Assembly: GCA_012523655.1 (NCBI GenBank)
Contig: JAAYTV010000429.1
Coordinates: 1-16,739 of the forward strand
Source: a bacterium
Lineage (GTDB): Bacteria; Zhuqueibacterota; Zhuqueibacteria; Residuimicrobiales; Residuimicrobiaceae
Reading direction: 5' to 3'
DNA length: 16,739 bases
The notes under the pieces were generated by a model. That model ran no database searches. It had not been told where the DNA came from and was given only the letters and a program-made list of their open reading frames with translations. Position 1 is the first letter of the stretch. Each line of letters starts with the position of its first letter. Of the stretch, positions 13,222-16,739 are shown one piece after another. The translations under genes and the position numbers were made by a program.

Positions 13222-14565
13222 ATGGGAAAGTATATGAACTTGGCCGCTTGTAAACGATTTTTACCGCTGATCTTTCTGGCTTTAACCACGTTGTCCCCGC
13301 TCCACGCCCAGTCACCAGCGCCCTGCGCCATCGATTCGGGCGCCACCGCCTGGATGCTTACCTCCACTGCTTTCGTTCTTCTCATGATCCCGGGTCTGGC
13401 CATGTTTTACGGCGGCCTTGTGCGCACCAAGAATGTGCTCGGCACCATGATGCACAGCTTTGCCGCCATGGCCATTGTCGGCGTGCTCTGGGTGGTCTGC
13501 GGCTATGCCATGAGCTTCGGCCCCAACGCCATGGGCGGCTGGATCGGTTGGAAGAAAGAGTACTTTTTCCTCTCCGGCATTGACACCACCATTCTCAACG
13601 CCCATGTGCCGGAATATGTCTTTGCCATGTTCCAGGGAAAATTCGCCATGATCACCCCTGCGCTGATCGCCGGTGCGTTCGCCGAGCGCGTCAGCTTTCG
13701 CGGTTATTGCCTGTTCATCACCCTGTGGAGCCTGCTGGTCTACAATCCCCTCTGCCACTGGGTCTGGGCCAGCGACGGTTTCTTATTCAAGTTGGGAACC
13801 ATCGATTTCGCCGGCGGCACCGTGGTGCATATCGCTGCCGGCGTATCCGGTCTGACCGCAGCCTTGTACTTGGGCGCGCGACGCGGTTATCCCAAAACCG
13901 CCATGAATCCCAGCAACCTGGTCATGACTCTTATGGGCGCAGGCCTGCTGTGGGTGGGATGGTTCGGCTTCAACGCCGGCAGCTCGGTTTCCAGTGGACT
14001 GGATACTGCCCGTGCACTGACCGTCACCCAAGTTGCCGCAGCCACTGGAGCGACCATGTGGATGGCGATCGAAGCGTTGCAGCACGGCAAAGCCACCAGC
14101 CTGGGCATTGTCAGCGGCGTTCTCGCTGGACTGGTGGTCATCACCCCGGCGGCCGGTGTGGTGCAGCCGGCCGGCGCCATGGCTTTGGCTGCGCTGGCCT
14201 CGCTGGTCTGCTATGCAAGCATTCAAATAAAAAACAGAATGGGCTATGACGACAGCCTCGATGTGTTCGGCATCCACGGCATGGCCGGTCTGCTCGGCGC
14301 CTTGCTCTTGAGCTTTTTCATCCGGCCGGCATGGATGGCTGAGGCCGCCGTCAAAGCAGGCGGCAGATGGACCGCCTGGCAGCAACTGGCCGTGCAGTTT
14401 GCTGGAGTGGGGCTCACCATCCTTTACTCCGGCCTGCTCTCCCTGGGGTTGGTGATTCTGGTGGAAAAAACGGTGGGCTTTCGGCTGGAGGGCAAGTTAG
14501 AGTCCGCCGGCATGGACAGCAGCTTGCACGGCGAACATGGGTATGGATTGATCAACCTGAGTTAA
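13222..14565 (+). CDS. amtB: Ammonium transporter (Amt family)
   Basis: A 447-residue inner-membrane channel that conducts ammonium into the cytoplasm. The N-terminus has a cleavable-looking signal peptide (about to H-A-Q near residue 30), as in E. coli AmtB, followed by 11 expected spans. Conserved sites are visible: P-G-L-A-M-F-Y-G-G, F-Q-G-K-F-A-M-I-T-P, the H-W-V-W region (from His179), D-F-A-G-G-T-V-V-H-I with Asp195 and pore His203, and F-G-I-H-G-M-A-G with pore His352. These correspond to Asp160, His168 and His318 of E. coli AmtB. ATG 13222 and ATG 13234 are both possible; GGGAAAG at 13224-13230 would serve the second. An overlapping 14-codon frame from 13209 is probably incidental. 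The sigma-54 promoter just upstream and P-II downstream make the classic amtB-glnK pair, where P-II blocks the channel when nitrogen is plentiful. Confidence 0.96.
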   Translation: MGKYMNLAACKRFLPLIFLALTTLSPLHAQSPAPCAIDSGATAWMLTSTAFVLLMIPGLAMFYGGLVRTKNVLGTMMHSFAAMAIVGVLWVVCGYAMSFGPNAMGGWIGWKKEYFFLSGIDTTILNAHVPEYVFAMFQGKFAMITPALIAGAFAERVSFRGYCLFITLWSLLVYNPLCHWVWASDGFLFKLGTIDFAGGTVVHIAAGVSGLTAALYLGARRGYPKTAMNPSNLVMTLMGAGLLWVGWFGFNAGSSVSSGLDTARALTVTQVAAATGATMWMAIEALQHGKATSLGIVSGVLAGLVVITPAAGVVQPAGAMALAALASLVCYASIQIKNRMGYDDSLDVFGIHGMAGLLGALLLSFFIRPAWMAEAAVKAGGRWTAWQQLAVQFAGVGLTILYSGLLSLGLVILVEKTVGFRLEGKLESAGMDSSLHGEHGYGLINLS

Positions 14566-14584
14566 GGAAGGACAGGATCCCTGC

Positions 14585-14929
14585 ATGAAACTGGTTACCG
14601 CCATTATACAACCGGACAAGCTGGACGATGTGCGCGAAGCGCTTATCGCGGCCGAGATCACTCGCATCACCGTCAGCCGGGTGTCCGGCCATGGCCGCAG
14701 CGTCGATCAAGATTTATATCGCGGCCAGACCGTTGTGCCGAATCTGCTGCCCAAAGTCCGGCTGGATATCGCCTGCAATGATGCGTTCGTGGAGATCACC
14801 GTGGCGGCTATTTTACAGGCTGCGCGCCACCCCAACGGCGGCCGCATCGGCGACGGCAAGATTTTCATCACCCCTTTGGAAGAGTGTATTCGCATTCGCA
14901 CCGGCGAACGGGGCGGCGACGCCATCTAG
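14585..14929 (+). CDS. glnK: P-II nitrogen regulatory protein (GlnB/GlnK family), T-loop without modifiable Tyr
   Basis: A 114-residue protein, standard length for trimeric P-II, which senses ATP/ADP and 2-oxoglutarate and controls Amt, glutamine synthetase and regulators. Typical features are the start M-K-L-V-T-A-I-I-Q-P-D-K-L, the T-loop region from G-H-G-R (35-38) to L-P-K, G-D-G-K-I-F in the B-loop and R-I-R-T-G-E in the C-loop. Aligning L-Y-R-G with E. coli puts Val50 where Tyr51, the uridylylation site, should be, and Gln48 where cyanobacteria have phosphoserine 49. The T-loop is also one residue shorter, and three residues (H-P-N) are added before the B-loop. AGGA at 14574-14577 is seven bases from ATG; the gap to amtB is 19 bases. 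Placement beside amtB supports a GlnK role. The symbol reflects context; glnB is equally possible by sequence. Confidence 0.93.
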   Translation: MKLVTAIIQPDKLDDVREALIAAEITRITVSRVSGHGRSVDQDLYRGQTVVPNLLPKVRLDIACNDAFVEITVAAILQAARHPNGGRIGDGKIFITPLEECIRIRTGERGGDAI

Positions 14930-14999
14930 GCGCTGAACCGCCATCCGCTTTAGTCCCGGCTTGGATCTTTCATTCATCGTCCCTCGTAAGGAGAAAAAA

Positions 15000-16739
15000 A
15001 TGTCCATCAAAACTTCCGGCGCCAATCTGCGCCAACAGGTGTTGTTGACCATCGCCGCCAACAATAAAATAGAATATACACCGCCGACCGCGTCGAGCCC
15101 CAAGATCTTCGGCATCAACTGCTTTAATGAAAAGGTGATGCGCGAAAAGATGCCCAAGGACGTGTACAAAAAATTGCGCGCCACCATCCGCAAAGGCGAA
15201 AAGCTGGATATGGCCATCGCCGACGTGGTGGCCCATGCCATGAAGGAATGGGCGTTGAACAAAGGCGTCTCTCATTTCACCCACTGGTTTCAGCCGCAGA
15301 CCGGATTGACCGCGGAAAAGCATGACGCCTTTATCGAGTTTGATGAAGAGGGGATAGTCCTGGAGCGATTCCGCGGCGAGCAACTGGTGCAGGGCGAACC
15401 CGACGCCTCCTCGTTTCCCAGCGGCGGCATGCGCACCACCTTCGAAGCGCGCGGCTACACTATGTGGGATCCCTCCAGTCCGGCGTTCATCATGGAGGGA
15501 CCCAAGGGCGGCATCCTCTGCATCCCCTCGGTCTTTATCAGCTACACCGGCGAGGCGCTGGATAAAAAAACGCCGCTATTGCGCTCCATGGAAGCGCTAA
15601 GCCGTTCGGCCTTGAGAATCTTGCGGCTGTTCGGCAACAACAAGGCCGACCGGGTGATCACCACCATCGGAACGGAGCAAGAGTACTTTCTCATCGACAA
15701 GGCGTTTTTTGCGCTGCGTCCGGACCTGCGCATCACCGGTCGAACGCTGCTGGGCGCAGAACCGCCCAAAGGACAACAGCTGGAGGACCATTACTTTGGC
15801 TCCATCAAGGACCGCGTCCTCGCCTTCATGCAGGATTCAGAGATCGAGCTCTACAAAGTGGGCGTGCCGGCGAAAACCCGCCACAACGAAGTGGCGCCCC
15901 ATCAGTTCGAAATTGCGCCGATCTTTGCCGAAGCCAATGTGGGGGCGGATCGCAATCAGTTGATCATGGAAATTCTGAAAAAAATGGCCAACCGCCATGG
16001 ACTGGCGCTGCTGCTGCACGAAAAACCCTTTGCCGGCATCAACGGCAGCGGCAAACATAACAATTGGTCCATGGCCGATTCGGACGGCAACAATCTGCTG
16101 GAACCCGGCAATACGCCCGAGGAGAATCTGCAGTTCCTGGTCTTTCTCACCGCCGTGCTGCGCGCCGTCTATTACTATGGCGATCTGCTGCGCGCGGCCA
16201 TCGCCTCGGCGTCCAACGACCACCGGCTCGGCGCCAACGAAGCGCCGCCAGCGATCATGTCCGTATTTCTCGGCGATCAGCTGACCAAAATCCTCGATGC
16301 GATTAAAACCGGAAAAACCGTCAAGGCGACGACACAAAACCTCATCGATCTGGGTCTCACCAAGCTGCCGGCCATTCTGCGCGACAACACGGACCGCAAC
16401 CGCACCTCGCCCTTTGCCTTCACCGGCAACAAGTTCGAATTCCGCGCCGCCGGTTCCTCCGCCTCGGTGTCGCTGCCCAACACGATCCTCAACGCAACGG
16501 TGGCCGATTCACTGGACGTGCTCTACGCGGACCTCGAGAAAGAGATCGAAAAGGGCACGGAATTCAAAACCGCGGTCATCGCCATTTTGCGCAAACACAT
16601 CAAGGACACCGAAGCCATTCGCTTCAACGGCAACAACTATAGCAAGGAGTGGGAACAGGAGGCGGCGCGGCGCAATCTGCCCAACATTAAAAACACCGCT
16701 TATGCCTTAGACAGCCTGGTGGCGCCGAAAAACATCGAA
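15000..16739 (+). CDS. glnN: Glutamine synthetase type III (3' truncated by window end)
   Basis: The frame from ATG 15000 is open to the last base: 580 codons of an enzyme usually about 700 or more residues long. It makes glutamine from glutamate, ammonia and ATP in the cytoplasm. AAGGAG (14988-14993) lies six bases before ATG. Type III hallmarks are S-P-K-I-F-G-I-N near the start, F-T-H-W-F-Q-P-Q-T-G (His95), G-T-E-Q-E-Y-F (Glu226, Glu228), R-H-N-E-V-A-P-H-Q-F (Glu297), N-G-S-G-K-H-N-N-W-S (from Asn348) and N-D-H-R-L-G-A-N-E-A-P-P (from Asn406). Glutamates in these motifs match the metal- and substrate-binding sites of the fold. It differs from types I and II in size and motifs. It follows glnK by 70 bases and should be co-expressed with amtB, coupling ammonium uptake to assimilation. 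Confidence 0.96.
   Translation, partial: MSIKTSGANLRQQVLLTIAANNKIEYTPPTASSPKIFGINCFNEKVMREKMPKDVYKKLRATIRKGEKLDMAIADVVAHAMKEWALNKGVSHFTHWFQPQTGLTAEKHDAFIEFDEEGIVLERFRGEQLVQGEPDASSFPSGGMRTTFEARGYTMWDPSSPAFIMEGPKGGILCIPSVFISYTGEALDKKTPLLRSMEALSRSALRILRLFGNNKADRVITTIGTEQEYFLIDKAFFALRPDLRITGRTLLGAEPPKGQQLEDHYFGSIKDRVLAFMQDSEIELYKVGVPAKTRHNEVAPHQFEIAPIFAEANVGADRNQLIMEILKKMANRHGLALLLHEKPFAGINGSGKHNNWSMADSDGNNLLEPGNTPEENLQFLVFLTAVLRAVYYYGDLLRAAIASASNDHRLGANEAPPAIMSVFLGDQLTKILDAIKTGKTVKATTQNLIDLGLTKLPAILRDNTDRNRTSPFAFTGNKFEFRAAGSSASVSLPNTILNATVADSLDVLYADLEKEIEKGTEFKTAVIAILRKHIKDTEAIRFNGNNYSKEWEQEAARRNLPNIKNTAYALDSLVAPKNIE

Noticed and set aside
13209..13253. Upstream 14-codon frame overlapping the amtB start
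   Set aside because: No Shine-Dalgarno is visible and the peptide is unremarkable. It lies only 8 bases after the predicted transcription start.
15000..16739. Apparent frameshift in the glutamine synthetase
   Set aside because: An initial off-by-one placement of the ATG suggested it. With ATG at 15000 one frame runs unbroken to the window end with all type III motifs in order.
1..16739. CRISPR arrays, insertion sequences, integrases, phage genes, toxin-antitoxin pairs
   Set aside because: No regularly spaced repeats, transposase or integrase motifs, or terminal inverted repeats with target duplications were seen on either strand.

Overview
The window reads as chromosomal DNA of a Gram-negative bacterium of moderately high GC content (by eye in the mid-50s percent), with one AT-rich stretch near 12.85-13.15 kb. 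The Gram-negative call rests on an O-antigen-ligase-like membrane protein, a Wzx-type flippase, a lipid-carrier sugar transferase and a secreted barrel-like protein. A type III glutamine synthetase and generic rather than proteobacterial-looking sequences suggest an uncultured lineage, perhaps in the FCB superphylum. That placement is inference; there is no rRNA gene to test it.

Region 1 (1-10025) is the end of a surface-polysaccharide locus, all on the plus strand. It holds the C-terminal part of an O-antigen ligase/polymerase (1-705), a PLP sugar aminotransferase of the DegT/DnrJ/EryC1/StrS family (782-1888), a decayed family-2 glycosyltransferase (1898-2238), a Wzx-type flippase (2239-3693), two family-4-like glycosyltransferases joined by ATGA overlaps (3690-4856 and 4853-6028), a secreted protein of unknown function with a C-terminal Ig-like domain (6160-7446), an ExoA-like family-2 glycosyltransferase (7599-8585) and a polyprenyl-phosphate sugar-1-phosphate transferase (8625-10025). 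Together these cover initiation of a lipid-linked glycan, chain extension, flipping across the inner membrane, and polymerisation or ligation. The aminotransferase implies an amino-deoxysugar in the repeat unit. The flippase appears to start at an ATA codon that sits exactly where an ATG is expected.

Region 2 (10026-12656) holds seryl-tRNA synthetase (serS, plus strand), convergent with a minus-strand gene for a secreted barrel-like protein with a charged coiled-coil tail. A minus-strand intrinsic terminator abuts the serS stop codon.

Region 3 (12657-13221) is a long non-coding, partly AT-rich divergent spacer. It carries a very good sigma-54 promoter (13175-13190), a pair of related 24-bp elements exactly 120 bp apart and about 180 and 300 bp upstream of the predicted start point, further dyads, and a possible sigma-70 promoter for the minus-strand gene.

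Region 4 (13222-16739) is a nitrogen-assimilation operon: ammonium transporter (amtB), a P-II signalling protein (glnK-like), and a type III glutamine synthetase (glnN), which is cut by the window end. The P-II protein lacks the tyrosine that is uridylylated in enterobacterial P-II. The strongest leads are the sigma-54/paired-element regulatory region, the ATA start site next to a dying glycosyltransferase, the unmodifiable-looking P-II, and the secreted unknown protein inside the glycan locus. I do not see a clearly new multi-gene system.
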